64,000 nucleotides of DNA from positions 992,001 through 1,056,000 of the forward strand of contig NZ_JASVWF010000001.1 in assembly GCF_030286555.1 (NCBI RefSeq), written 5' to 3'. The notes beneath the pieces were generated by a model. That model ran no database searches. It worked only from the letters and a program-made list of their open reading frames with translations, and had not been told where the DNA came from. Shown piece by piece: positions 1 to 7,214 of this stretch. How positions within the stretch are numbered: the stretch's first letter is position 1; every line of letters begins with the position of its first letter. Made by a program: the position numbers and the translations under genes. Source of the stretch: Actinomycetospora termitidis. Lineage in GTDB: Bacteria; Actinomycetota; Actinomycetes; Mycobacteriales; Pseudonocardiaceae.

Positions 1-100
1 CCCTCTCCGCTCCCCGTAACAGGATCTTCAGGCGTCGGCGCCCGACCCGACCCGCCGTCGGGAAGGGACAGCACTGGACGGCCGGGGCAGGCTGGACGAC

Positions 101-388
101 GTGGGCGCCTACTGGATCAACACCTTCCGCGCGATCCGCGACCAGGAGAAGCTCGACGCGTACGTCGCGCTGGCCGGCCCGGCGATGCGCGCGGGCGGCG
201 GCACGTTCCTGGCCCGCGGGAACCCGGCAGCCGCGTTCGAGCAGGGGACGACCGAGCGCACGACGCTGATCGCGTTCGACAGCGTCGAGCAGGCCGTCGC
301 CGCCTACGAGAGCGCGGCCTACCAGGAGGCGCTGGCGGCCCTCGGCGACGGCGCGGAGCGCGACATCCGGATCATCGAGGCCCTCTAG
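101..388 (+). CDS. DUF1330 family protein
   Basis: A 95-residue protein starting at GTG 101. The opening YWINTFRAIRDQEKL and the central TTLIAFDSVEQAVAAYES, followed by YQEALAAL, fit the small DUF1330 alpha/beta (ferredoxin-like) family, whose biochemical role is unknown. Length is normal for the family. No better start lies upstream of the conserved N-terminus, and there is no clear ribosome binding site. Its TAG overlaps the stop codon of the convergent VOC gene by 4 nt, with no room for a terminator between them. It has no functional link to a neighbour that I can see. Confidence 0.8.
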   Translation: MGAYWINTFRAIRDQEKLDAYVALAGPAMRAGGGTFLARGNPAAAFEQGTTERTTLIAFDSVEQAVAAYESAAYQEALAALGDGAERDIRIIEAL

Positions 389-783
389 CTCGAGAACAGC
401 TGGATCAGGTTCCCGCAGGTGTCGTCGACGACCGCGATGGTGACCGGCCCGGCCGGGCTCGGCGGCTGCACGACGGTGACTCCGTGCTCGTCGACGAGGC
501 GGCGCACCTCGCCGTGCACGTCGTCGACCTCGAACGCCGTCAGCGGGATGCCGTCCTCGACGAGGGCGGCCTTGAAGGGCTTGGCCGCCGGGTGCTCGTC
601 GGGCTCGAGCAGCAGCTGGGCGCCGTCCGGGTCGCCGGGTGCGGTGAGCGTCAGCCAACGGTGCGGGCCCATGGGGACGTCGTGCTTGAGGGCGAAGCCC
701 AGCACGTCGCGGTAGAAGCGGAGCGCCCGCTCCTGGTCGTCGACGAACACGCTGCAGTACGAGACCTTCGGCATCGTGGTCAC
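385..783 (-). CDS. VOC family (glyoxalase/bleomycin-resistance-like) protein
   Basis: A 132-residue single-unit vicinal oxygen chelate protein. N-terminal VSYCSVFVDDQERALRFY followed by RDVLGF and C-terminal GNLIQLF mark the two beta-alpha-beta modules. The C-terminal position that is often a metal-binding Glu ('IEL') is Gln here, so metal-dependent catalysis is uncertain and a binding role is possible. The start is GTG 783, which overlaps the stop of the upstream arsR-type gene as GTGA (780-783), so the two are translationally coupled; ATG 774 is an alternative. ArsR-VOC pairs are common in actinobacteria and usually imply that the regulator senses a small molecule handled by the VOC protein. 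The substrate cannot be named. Confidence 0.87.
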   Translation of the reverse strand: MTTMPKVSYCSVFVDDQERALRFYRDVLGFALKHDVPMGPHRWLTLTAPGDPDGAQLLLEPDEHPAAKPFKAALVEDGIPLTAFEVDDVHGEVRRLVDEHGVTVVQPPSPAGPVTIAVVDDTCGNLIQLFSS

Positions 784-1052
784 TCCTGGGGTAGGGGCCA
801 GCGGCGCGGGATCTCGCGCAACGGGCGGGTGTCGAGGTCGTGGAACTTGTAGCGGCCCTCGCGCCGGACGTGCACCAGCCCGGCCTCCTCGAGCACGGCG
901 AGGTGCTGTGAGACCGCCTGACGGGTCGGGGTGAGACCGCGTTCGAGCAGGGCGTTGCAGAGCGCGAACAACGTCTGGCCGTCGGTCGCGGCGAGGGCAT
1001 CGAGGAGCGCGCGCCGGGTGGGCTCGGCGATCGCCCGGTAGATGTCGCTCAC
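780..1052 (-). CDS. ArsR family winged-helix transcriptional regulator
   Basis: A 90-residue repressor-type protein. It begins SDIYRAIAEPTRRALLDAL, the classic ArsR N-terminus, and has a recognition region TRQAVSQHLAVLEEAGLV and wing HVRREGRYKFHDL. No CxC metal-binding motif follows the recognition helix, so it is probably a non-metal ArsR subgroup, as is usual for regulators paired with VOC or START-type genes. The start is GTG 1052; the longer reading frame upstream runs through the divergent acetyltransferase gene and is not coding. It is co-transcribed with the VOC gene downstream and diverges from the AAC(3)-type gene. A perfect inverted repeat at 1065-1084, just upstream, is its likely operator. 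Confidence 0.88.
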   Translation of the reverse strand: MSDIYRAIAEPTRRALLDALAATDGQTLFALCNALLERGLTPTRQAVSQHLAVLEEAGLVHVRREGRYKFHDLDTRPLREIPRRWPLPQE

Positions 1053-1064
1053 CGCGAGCAGAAT

Positions 1065-1084
1065 AGGCAAGTGGTGACTTGCCT
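1065..1084. promoter_or_regulatory. Probable ArsR-type operator between divergent genes
   Basis: A perfect palindrome: arms AGGCAAGT (1065-1072) and ACTTGCCT (1077-1084) separated by GGTG. It lies 12 bp upstream of the arsR-type start and about 10 bp upstream of a TACCGT -10-like box (1095-1100) for the divergent acetyltransferase. Binding here could repress both directions. The assignment rests on symmetry and position. Confidence 0.65.
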
Positions 1085-1106
1085 GTCCAGGCGCTACCGT
1101 CCGGCC

Positions 1107-1901
1107 GTGCTGATCACCCGCGCCGATCTCACGGCGGACCTCCGGGGGCTCGGGCTCGGTCCCGGCGACGCCGTGCTCGCTCACGGGGCCCTCGGCGCAG
1201 TGGGGGACATGATCGACGGCCCGGACACGATCGTCGGCGCTCTCCTCGACGCGGTCTCGCCGGGCGGCACGGTGCTGGCCTACACCGACTGGAACGCCCC
1301 GTACGTCGCGCTCCTCGACGAGGAGGGCCGGGTCCCGGAGGACTGGCGGGAGCACGTCCCGCCGTTCGACCCCGCGACCTCGCGGGCGATCCGCGAGAAC
1401 GGGGCGTTCCCGGAGTTCCTCCGCACGACGCCGGGTGCCCATCGCAGCCGGTCCGCCGGCGCCTCGTTCGCGGCGATCGGGGCGCACGCGGAGTGGTTCA
1501 CCGCGGACACCCCGATCGACTACGGCTACGGCCCGGGCTCGCCGCTCGCCCGGCTCGTCGAGGTCGGCGGCAAGGTCGCGATGCTCGGCGCGCCGTGGGA
1601 CACGATGACGCTGCTGCACCACGCCGAGCACCTGGCCGACCTGCCCGGCAAGCGGGTCGTCCGCGTCGAGGTCCCCTTCCGGACGGCGGGTGGGACGGCC
1701 TGGCGGTGGGTGGAGGAGTTCGACACGTCCGATCCGGTCGTCGAGGGCTTCGACGAGGACTACTTCCTGACGGTGGTGGAGGACTTCGTCGCGACGGGGG
1801 AGGGGAAGCAGGGCCGGGTCGGGCGCGCGCCGAGCCTGGTCGTCGACGCGGCCCCGATGTGCGCGTTCGCAGTCGCGTGGATGGAGGCCCGAGGACGCTG
1901 A
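1107..1901 (+). CDS. AAC(3)-type aminoglycoside N3-acetyltransferase family protein
   Basis: A 264-residue protein of the antibiotic acetyltransferase family (Antibiotic_NAT). Members transfer acetyl from acetyl-CoA to the 3-amino group of 2-deoxystreptamine aminoglycosides, though many chromosomal homologues have no tested substrate. Family signatures are the early DAVLAHGALGAVG, GTVLAYTDW, the HRSRSAGASFAAIGAHA stretch and LGAPWDTMTLLHHAEHLA with the conserved His pair. The start is GTG 1107, because a TACCGT box ends 6 nt before it, consistent with a leaderless mRNA; the longer frame would cross the operator. It is divergent from arsR, whose palindrome overlaps its promoter, and ends abutting the convergent lysR gene. 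Whether it confers resistance is not shown. Confidence 0.87.
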   Translation: MLITRADLTADLRGLGLGPGDAVLAHGALGAVGDMIDGPDTIVGALLDAVSPGGTVLAYTDWNAPYVALLDEEGRVPEDWREHVPPFDPATSRAIRENGAFPEFLRTTPGAHRSRSAGASFAAIGAHAEWFTADTPIDYGYGPGSPLARLVEVGGKVAMLGAPWDTMTLLHHAEHLADLPGKRVVRVEVPFRTAGGTAWRWVEEFDTSDPVVEGFDEDYFLTVVEDFVATGEGKQGRVGRAPSLVVDAAPMCAFAVAWMEARGR

Positions 1902-2783
1902 TCAGACCGTGGCGGCCTCGGCGTCGGAGAACGTCGCGACGAGGCCCTGCACGCACTCCGGCGGGGTGGTCGACGGCGCGACGACGCTGCCGATCACCTC
2001 GACGGGCGGGTCGAGGGGGACACCGCGCACCCGGCGGGACCCGGACGCCGCCACGACGGCGGCGGGCAGCAGCGACCAGGCACGCGGGTCGGCGCCGACC
2101 GCCACCACGAGGTCCTGCACCGAGCCGACGGTCCGCCGGTCGGGCTGGCACACGCCGACCTCGCCGAGGGCGCGGGCGGCCGCCTCGCGCAGAGCCGGGT
2201 CCGCGGACCCGCCGTCGAGGTCCAGCAGCGGGCCGGCGGCGAGCTCGGCCAGGGTCACGGAGAAACGCCCGGCGAGCGCGTGGTCGGCGCCGACCACCGC
2301 CTGCAGGGGCTCCCGCCACACCGGCACCACCGTCAGCCCCGCCACCGACCGCGTCCCGCGCATCAGCGCGACGTCGAGGCGGCCGTCCCGGACCGCGGTG
2401 AGCCGCTCGCCGGCCGGGAGGTCGACCAGCACCGTCTCCAGCGCCGGGTTCTCCCGTCGCAGGACCTCGATCGCGCGCTCCAGGCGGTCGGTCAGGGCCG
2501 GTGCGGTGCCGATTCGCAGCGTCGCCCCGGGATCGCCCGCCGCCACCCGCACCTGCTCCGCGGCGGCCAGCGCCGTCCGCGCCGCCGTCAGCACCCGCTC
2601 TCCGGCGGCGGTCAGGTGCACGTGGCGGGACGACCTGTCGAGCAGCGGCACGCCGAGCTCGCGCTCGAGCCGCGCGACCTGTTGGCTGACGGCGGGCTGC
2701 ACGATGTGCAGTCGTTCGGCGGCGCGACCGAAGTGCAGCTCCTCGGCGACGGTGACGAAATAGCGCAACGCCCGCAGCTCCAC
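1902..2783 (-). CDS. LysR family transcriptional regulator
   Basis: A 293-residue LysR-type regulator. Residues 1-60 form the winged HTH (MELRALRYFVTVAEELHFGR, then AAERLHIVQPAVSQQVARLE), followed by the linker helix and a periplasmic-binding-like effector domain. The start is ATG 2783 at the canonical MELRALRYF. The stop abuts that of the convergent acetyltransferase gene. It is divergent from the broken F420-type oxidoreductase, a typical layout for a LysR regulator and its target, with a 6-bp dyad at 2799-2817 in the shared promoter. If the target is dead, the regulator may be orphaned or have targets elsewhere. Confidence 0.93.
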   Translation of the reverse strand: MELRALRYFVTVAEELHFGRAAERLHIVQPAVSQQVARLERELGVPLLDRSSRHVHLTAAGERVLTAARTALAAAEQVRVAAGDPGATLRIGTAPALTDRLERAIEVLRRENPALETVLVDLPAGERLTAVRDGRLDVALMRGTRSVAGLTVVPVWREPLQAVVGADHALAGRFSVTLAELAAGPLLDLDGGSADPALREAAARALGEVGVCQPDRRTVGSVQDLVVAVGADPRAWSLLPAAVVAASGSRRVRGVPLDPPVEVIGSVVAPSTTPPECVQGLVATFSDAEAATV

Positions 2784-2798
2784 GGCCGTGACCTCCGT

Positions 2799-2817
2799 CG
2801 ATCAGTTCCGGTGATCG
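2799..2817. promoter_or_regulatory. Candidate LysR-type operator
   Basis: The dyad CGATCA (2799-2804), 7-nt spacer, TGATCG (2812-2817) lies 16 bp upstream of the lysR start and about 57 bp upstream of the divergent oxidoreductase start. The symmetry and spacing resemble a T-N11-A LysR box. It is called from position and symmetry alone. Confidence 0.45.
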
Positions 2818-2873
2818 CTGTACAGCGTAGGTCGACCTGGTTCATGACGGCGGGTGCGCGTGAGGTGGTCGGC

Positions 2874-3740
2874 ATGCGGATCGGCCTGAACATCACCATG
2901 ACGACGACACCGGCCACGGTCGCGGACGACGTCGCGAGCGCGGCCCGGGACGGCCTGGACTCCGTCTGGACGAACCAGATGCCCGGCCACTGGGACCCGT
3001 TGACGCTCCTCGCGGCGGCCGGGCAGGTCGGTACCGGCGTCGAACTCGGCACCGCGATCGTCCCGACCTACCCCCGCCACCCCGCCGTCGCCGCCACCGA
3101 GGCGCTCACCGTGGCCGCGGCCACGGGCGCGCCCCTGAGCCTCGGGCTCGGGCCCAGCCACGCCTAGGTCGTCACCGACCAGCTCGGCCTGCCCTACACC
3201 TCGCCCGCCGCGCACAGCCGCGAGTACCTCGAGATCGTCGGCGGACTGCTGCGCGGCGAGCACGTGCGCCACGACGGCCGGTTCTTCACCGTCGACACCG
3301 AGCTCGGGATCCCCACCGCACCGGTGTCGCTGCTCCTCTCGGCGCTCGGCCCGCGGATGCTCGAGGTCGCCCGGGACCTGACCGACGGCACGGTCGGCGT
3401 CTGGGTCCGCCCGGACCTCGTGGCCGACGTGCTGCGCCCCGCCCTGCGCGACGACCAGCGGGTGGTGGTGCAGGTCCTCGCGGGCGTCACCACCGACCCG
3501 GACCGCCTTCGGGCCCGGATCGCCGAGGAGTACGCGGCGGTCGGGTCGATGCCGGCGTACCGCGCGGTGCTGGACCGGGGCGGCCTGCAGGGGCCGGCGG
3601 ACACGCTTGTCGTCGGGACCGAGGAGGACCTCGCCCGGGAGTTCGCCCGTTTCGCCGACGCCGGTGTCACCGACCTCGTCGTGGCCGCACTCGAGGAGCC
3701 GCGCCGGGTGCTGGACGTGGAGCGCGGCGTTCACGTGTGA
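2874..3740 (+). pseudogene. LLM-class F420-dependent oxidoreductase interrupted by an in-frame TAG
   Basis: One reading frame encodes a luciferase-like monooxygenase-fold protein from ATG 2874 (MRIGLNITMTTTP) to 3740, but codon 98 (3165-3167) is TAG. Both halves are in the same frame and both look conserved. The first half ends LSLGLGPSHA just before the stop. The second half resumes VVTDQLGLPYTSPAAHSREY and runs to the C-terminus. Family members usually have Q at the stop position (GPSHQ), so a single C-to-T change of CAG fits. Total length, about 288 codons, is normal for F420-dependent LLM enzymes. Upstream in-frame starts at 2844 (ATG) and 2865 (GTG) exist. It is divergent from lysR. It may be a fresh pseudogene, a sequencing error or, less likely, a readthrough gene. 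Confidence 0.85.
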
Positions 3741-3818
3741 GACTCCCGCCCCGGCGGGCCCGTCGCGGGCTGGAACGGGATCGTTCGCGACGGACTCGCG
3801 TTCGAGCGGACCCGGGAC

Positions 3819-3919
3819 ACCGATTCCGGTGGACGCGGTTTCCGCTGGGGTGTGCCCAGCGTCGACCACCCGGCTCGCGAGAGGCCCCGCGAGACCGATT
3901 CCGGCGGACGCGGTTCCGG
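3819..3919. repeat. Imperfect 26-bp direct repeat in intergenic region
   Basis: Two copies of a 26-bp unit, 3819-3844 and 3894-3919, begin ACCGATTCCGG and share GGACGCGGTT; they differ by one substitution and one indel-like shift and are offset by 75 bp. The stretch between the broken oxidoreductase and the 2H phosphodiesterase (3741-3946) otherwise holds no convincing gene. The second copy ends 15 bp before the predicted -10 box of the next gene, so tandem regulatory sites are possible. Confidence 0.55.
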
Positions 3920-3946
3920 GAGAGGTGTCACGGCAGGATGGGGCCC

Positions 3947-4483
3947 GTGAGCGCCCCGACCGAGTCCGCCGTCCTCGCGCTGGTCCCCCAGGCCGAACCC
4001 GTCGTCGGGAAGGAGCGCCTGGCCCTGGACCCGACGACGGCCGCGGGCGTGCCCGCGCACGTCACCGTCCTCTACCCGTTCCTGCCGCCCGACGAGATCG
4101 ATGACGCGGTGGTGGCGCGCCTGCAGCACGCGGTGGCCGGGTCGGGCGCGATCGACTGCTCCTTCGCGACGACGGGGTGGTTCGGCGAGGACTACCTCTG
4201 GCTCGGCCCCCGGCCGTCGGCGCCGTTCGCGGACCTCACCGCGTGCGTGTGGGAGGCCTTCCCGCAGTGCCCGCCCTACCGCGGGGAGCACGAGCCGCAC
4301 CCGCACCTGACGATCGGGTACGGCTCGACGTCGGGGGTCGAGGCGCTGCGCGCAGCGGAGGCGCGCATCGTGGGGCAGCTGCCGTTCGCGGCGCGGGTCG
4401 AGGCGCTGCACCTGCTGGTCGGCTCGCGGGAGCCCGACTCGTGGCGGGTGGTCGCGGACCTGCCGCTCACCGGAGAACGCTGA
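3947..4483 (+). CDS. 2H phosphodiesterase superfamily (2'-5' RNA ligase-like) protein
   Basis: A 178-residue protein with the two HxT-type motifs that define 2H phosphoesterases: HVTVLYPF early and HPHLTIGYG late. Members open 2',3'-cyclic phosphates, act on 2'-5' linkages or modify RNA ends. The Tyr/Phe-rich 'LWLGPRPSAPFADLT' middle is typical of the compact bacterial form. I chose GTG 3947 because CAGGAT (3934-3939) forms a -10-like box 7 nt upstream, consistent with leaderless expression; ATG 3938 in the same frame overlaps that box. The next gene begins 3 nt after its stop, so the two are probably co-transcribed. The cellular substrate is unknown. Confidence 0.85.
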   Translation: MSAPTESAVLALVPQAEPVVGKERLALDPTTAAGVPAHVTVLYPFLPPDEIDDAVVARLQHAVAGSGAIDCSFATTGWFGEDYLWLGPRPSAPFADLTACVWEAFPQCPPYRGEHEPHPHLTIGYGSTSGVEALRAAEARIVGQLPFAARVEALHLLVGSREPDSWRVVADLPLTGER

Positions 4484-4486
4484 CCG

Positions 4487-5233
4487 GTGGAGCTCGAGGC
4501 GGACTGCGGTCGGTGCAGCGGACTGTGCTGCGTGGCGCCGGCCTTCGCGCGGTCGGCGGACTTCGCGCTCTCCAAGCCCGCGCGGACGCCGTGCCCGAAC
4601 CTGGCCGTCCGCGTGCCCGGCGAGCCCGCGCCGTGCACGATCCACGACGCGCTGCCCGAACGCGGCTTCCCGGGCTGCGTGACGTTCGACTGCTTCGGCG
4701 CCGGCCAACGGGTCACCGCGTGGGCGGACTGGCGGGAGTCGCCGGACGCGGCGTTCGGGGCCTTCGACGTGATGCGGGCGCTGCACGAGGTGCTCTGGTA
4801 CCTGGCGGAGCCCGTGCCCGAGCTGGCGGACGAGCGGTCGGCGTTGGCCGATCGGGTGGCGGCGCTGGGGCCGGAGGCGGACGTGGGAGCGGTCCGGGCC
4901 GAGGCCGGCGGGCTGTTCGAGCGGACGAGCGTGGCGGTGCGGGGGCGTCGTGCGCGCTCGCTGGCGCGCGCGGACCTCGTCGGGAAGGACCTGCGACGAC
5001 GGGGGCTGCGCGACGTCTCGCTGCGCGGGGCCCTGTTGATGGGGACGGACCTGCGGGGTGTCGACCTGGGCCGGGCCGACCTGCTCGGCACGGACCTGCG
5101 GGGCGCGGACCTGCGCGGGGCGTTGCTCGGGTCGGTGCTCTTCCTGACGAACCCGCAGGTCACCTCGGCGGTCGGAGACGGGTCGACGTCGTTGCCGGGA
5201 CGGGTGCACCGGCCGGGGGCGTGGGTCTCCTGA
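4487..5233 (+). CDS. YkgJ-type cysteine cluster protein fused to pentapeptide repeats
   Basis: A 248-residue two-part protein. The N-terminus has a Cys cluster CGRCSGLCC (Cys7, 10, 14, 15) and further Cys in TPCPNL, APCTIH and FPGCVTFDCF, the pattern of the YkgJ family (metal or Fe-S binding proposed). The C-terminal part, from about residue 160, is a pentapeptide-repeat helix: ADLVGKDLRRRGLRDVSLRG, then ALLMGTDLRGVDLGRADLLG, then TDLRGADLRGALL. Pentapeptide repeats make right-handed quadrilateral beta-helices that can mimic DNA or serve as scaffolds. The start is GTG 4487, 3 nt after the 2H phosphodiesterase gene. The stop (5231-5233) directly abuts one copy of a 30-bp inverted repeat. Function is unknown. 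Confidence 0.8.
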   Translation: MELEADCGRCSGLCCVAPAFARSADFALSKPARTPCPNLAVRVPGEPAPCTIHDALPERGFPGCVTFDCFGAGQRVTAWADWRESPDAAFGAFDVMRALHEVLWYLAEPVPELADERSALADRVAALGPEADVGAVRAEAGGLFERTSVAVRGRRARSLARADLVGKDLRRRGLRDVSLRGALLMGTDLRGVDLGRADLLGTDLRGADLRGALLGSVLFLTNPQVTSAVGDGSTSLPGRVHRPGAWVS

Positions 5234-5263
5234 TGTGTCAGCAGTGCGGCCATGCTGACACTG
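5234..5263. repeat. Left copy of a perfect 30-bp inverted repeat (hairpin)
   Basis: Identical in reverse complement to 5702-5731. Each copy is itself a hairpin, GTGTCAGCA, 9-nt loop, TGCTGACAC. This copy starts right after the stop of the pentapeptide protein, where it could end transcription, and lies about 50 bp before the trypco2 gene start. It has no T-rich tail. Confidence 0.85.
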
Positions 5264-5314
5264 GACGGCACAGTCGCCACATCGTCGTCGGACCCCGGCG
5301 CTAGCGTGCGCGCC

Positions 5315-5680
5315 ATGGCGGACGACGAGGACCCGGGCCTCGGGCTCGACACGGTGCTGAAGGCCCTGCGGCACGACCTGCTGGCGGCCCAGGAGGACGG
5401 CGGACCGACGACCGGGCTCGCGGTGCAGTCGGTCGAGATCGAGCTGTCGGTCGAGGTCAGCCGGCGGATCGGGGCGAACGGCGAGGTCGGCGCGAAGTGG
5501 TTCGTGCTCACCGCGTCGGCGTCGGGCGAGGGCAGCCGGGAGCGGACGAGCACGAACCGGATCACGCTGACGCTCGGGCCGCTCTCCTCCGGCACGGACA
5601 CGACGCCGGCCACCACGGAGCGCCCGATCGCGGGGCCGGATGTCTCGTCGGGGGTGATCTCGGGGGCCGGGCCGACCTGA
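5315..5680 (+). CDS. Trypco2 domain protein (trypsin-co-occurring domain 2)
   Basis: A 121-residue protein whose residues 8-90 match the trypco2 pattern: an amphipathic helix LDTVLKALRHDLLAAQE, then strands LAVQSVEIELSVEVSRRI and VGAKWFVLTASASGEGS, then ITLTLGPL. In the literature on bacterial conflict and signalling systems this small domain is an adaptor that often accompanies trypsin-like peptidases and effector-associated domains; its binding partner is not established. The start is ATG 5315 with TAGCGT 7 nt upstream (5302-5307), consistent with a leaderless transcript. The Thr/Gly/Pro-rich tail looks disordered. It is flanked by the 30-bp inverted repeat and faces a convergent papain-like peptidase gene. 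No trypsin-like gene is in the window. Confidence 0.75.
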   Translation: MADDEDPGLGLDTVLKALRHDLLAAQEDGGPTTGLAVQSVEIELSVEVSRRIGANGEVGAKWFVLTASASGEGSRERTSTNRITLTLGPLSSGTDTTPATTERPIAGPDVSSGVISGAGPT

Positions 5681-5701
5681 CGTTGCGGGTCTTGTGACGT
5701 T

Positions 5702-5731
5702 CAGTGTCAGCATGGCCGCACTGCTGACACA
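5702..5731. repeat. Right copy of the 30-bp inverted repeat (hairpin)
   Basis: Exact reverse complement of 5234-5263, located 21 bp after the trypco2 stop and 8 bp before the convergent peptidase stop. As a hairpin it could serve as a bidirectional terminator for both genes. Together the two copies frame a 438-bp segment carrying only the trypco2 gene. Confidence 0.85.
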
Positions 5732-5739
5732 GGGAGGAG

Positions 5740-7182
5740 CTACGCCCGCCCCCGCCTCCCCGTCGGGTAGTGGCCCGGCGCCTCGATCCGGACCTCGCGG
5801 CGCTGCCCGTGGTCCGGGCCGACGCGGTGGGCGATCCGTCCGCCGTGCAGCGCGATGAGGCCGGAGAGCAGCGGCTCGTGGTGGGTCGAGGCGGTGGAGT
5901 CGAGGACCGCCTCGCCGACGACGTCGGGCTCGCCGCGCGCCCGGGCGCCCCGGTCGACCGCCTCCACGACCCACACGTACTCCGGCATCAGCGTCAGCCG
6001 GTAGAGCCGGACCAGGGCCGGGTCGAGACCGCGGGCGTCGAGGTCCTCCAGCCACTCGTCGGAGCGGGTCACGTAGGTGCGCCAGGTGAGGTCGGCGCCC
6101 GCGATCGGCTCGTCCGGGTCGGCCTGCGAGAGATAGCCGCGGAACCAGTGCTCGCCCGCGGCCTCGGCGCGCTCCGCGGTCACGTAGACCTGCGGCAGGA
6201 GCGGGAGCAGGGCCGCCTGCCAGGGGCGGTGGGCCTCGTCGGGCTCGTCGAACGGGTCGGTGACCTCGAGGTACGGGCCGCGGGCGTCGTCGTGCCGCCA
6301 CAGCCGCACTCCGGCTCCCGGCGCCGCGGACACCCGCCGGTACCCGACGACCACCCACGCGTGCGCCCGCGAGATCACCACCGGCGGCGCCTGCGAGTTG
6401 ACGTAGCGGCACAGGATCCCGCCGAGCGTCAGCATGCCGGCGTCGTCGTCCTCGGCCCGGGTCTGCGGCAGGTGCACGAGGCCGGGGGAGAGCCCGAGCC
6501 GCGTCGCACCGGACATCATCTGCTGCACCGACAGGCCCTCGCTGGGCACCTGGCGCCCGACGATCACCCCACCCAGCGCCGCGTCGTGGACCTCGGCGGA
6601 CAGCCGGCGCGGGATGCCGTGCGCGAGGTGCGCGTGGCGCAGGACCATCCACAGCGTCGCGTGCGCGCACCGCAGGTACTCCGCGTCCTGCGACAGGAAC
6701 GGCATCGCGCGCACCGTCAGCGCCGTGCCGAACAGGGACACCCGCTCGGTCGCCTCGCAGCGCACGCCACCGTCCAGGCCGGGTGGGGGAGCGATCATCG
6801 TCGGGCCGACCGGCGTCGCGGGCAGGGGCCGCAGCGTCGTGTAGCCCCGGTACGACGACGGGTCGAGCGCCGTCACGTCGGCCGGGTCGACCTCGGTGGT
6901 GAACAGGTGCCAGCGGTGCGTCACGGACGGGTGCCGGCGGAACAGGCGACCGTGGAACGCGGCGTGCTCGCTGCGCCAGTCCGGGTCGAGCTGGCGCTGC
7001 TCGACGACCAGCGACCGCACGCCGTGCTCCCGGGCCAGCGCCACGACCCGCTCCAGCGGCGGGCAGGAGGCCCCGCCGGCGTAGAACGCGACGAGCTGCT
7101 CCCAGGCCCCGTCGACCGTGACGTCGTAGACCGCGGCCGCCGCGTCGTCCGGCGACCAGGACAGGAACGGCCACTCGGTCAC
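5740..7182 (-). CDS. Papain-like (C39-type) cysteine peptidase-like protein
   Basis: A 480-residue protein that I cannot place in a named family but that has a readable papain-type active site. Gln165 in PFLSQDAEYL is in the oxyanion position and Cys172 in RCAHATLWMVL is the nucleophile. His274 in SRAHAWVVVGY and Asp309 in EVTDP follow in the order and spacing of C39-like peptidases. Residues 1-155 precede the catalytic unit; residues 315-480 may recognise substrate. No signal peptide or membrane segment is visible, so it is probably cytosolic. The start is ATG 7182. A 58-residue frame lies 32 nt upstream in the same direction and could be co-transcribed. It is convergent with the trypco2 gene across a hairpin. 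It could be a toxin-like or conflict-system peptidase, or an inactive fold. Confidence 0.7.
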   Translation of the reverse strand: MTEWPFLSWSPDDAAAAVYDVTVDGAWEQLVAFYAGGASCPPLERVVALAREHGVRSLVVEQRQLDPDWRSEHAAFHGRLFRRHPSVTHRWHLFTTEVDPADVTALDPSSYRGYTTLRPLPATPVGPTMIAPPPGLDGGVRCEATERVSLFGTALTVRAMPFLSQDAEYLRCAHATLWMVLRHAHLAHGIPRRLSAEVHDAALGGVIVGRQVPSEGLSVQQMMSGATRLGLSPGLVHLPQTRAEDDDAGMLTLGGILCRYVNSQAPPVVISRAHAWVVVGYRRVSAAPGAGVRLWRHDDARGPYLEVTDPFDEPDEAHRPWQAALLPLLPQVYVTAERAEAAGEHWFRGYLSQADPDEPIAGADLTWRTYVTRSDEWLEDLDARGLDPALVRLYRLTLMPEYVWVVEAVDRGARARGEPDVVGEAVLDSTASTHHEPLLSGLIALHGGRIAHRVGPDHGQRREVRIEAPGHYPTGRRGRA

Positions 7183-7214
7183 GCGCGAAGACCTACCACG
7201 GGCCCCGACGACGA

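Noticed and set aside
780..1631. 283-codon version of the ArsR gene
   Set aside because: The extra N-terminal part lies on the opposite strand of the AAC(3) gene and across the operator; the family starts at SDIYRAIAEPTRR.
2501..2689. Small plus-strand frames inside the lysR gene
   Set aside because: They are antisense to a well-conserved LysR helix-turn-helix and effector domain and lack ribosome binding sites.
5234..5731. Insertion sequence ends
   Set aside because: Perfect terminal inverted repeats are present but the interior encodes only a trypco2 protein, no transposase, and no target duplication is visible; reported instead as an inverted-repeat cassette of unknown nature.
3731..7174. 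A 1147-codon open frame on the minus strand
   Set aside because: It is Arg/Pro/Gly-rich shadow sequence across several recognisable genes on both strands and is a product of high GC content.
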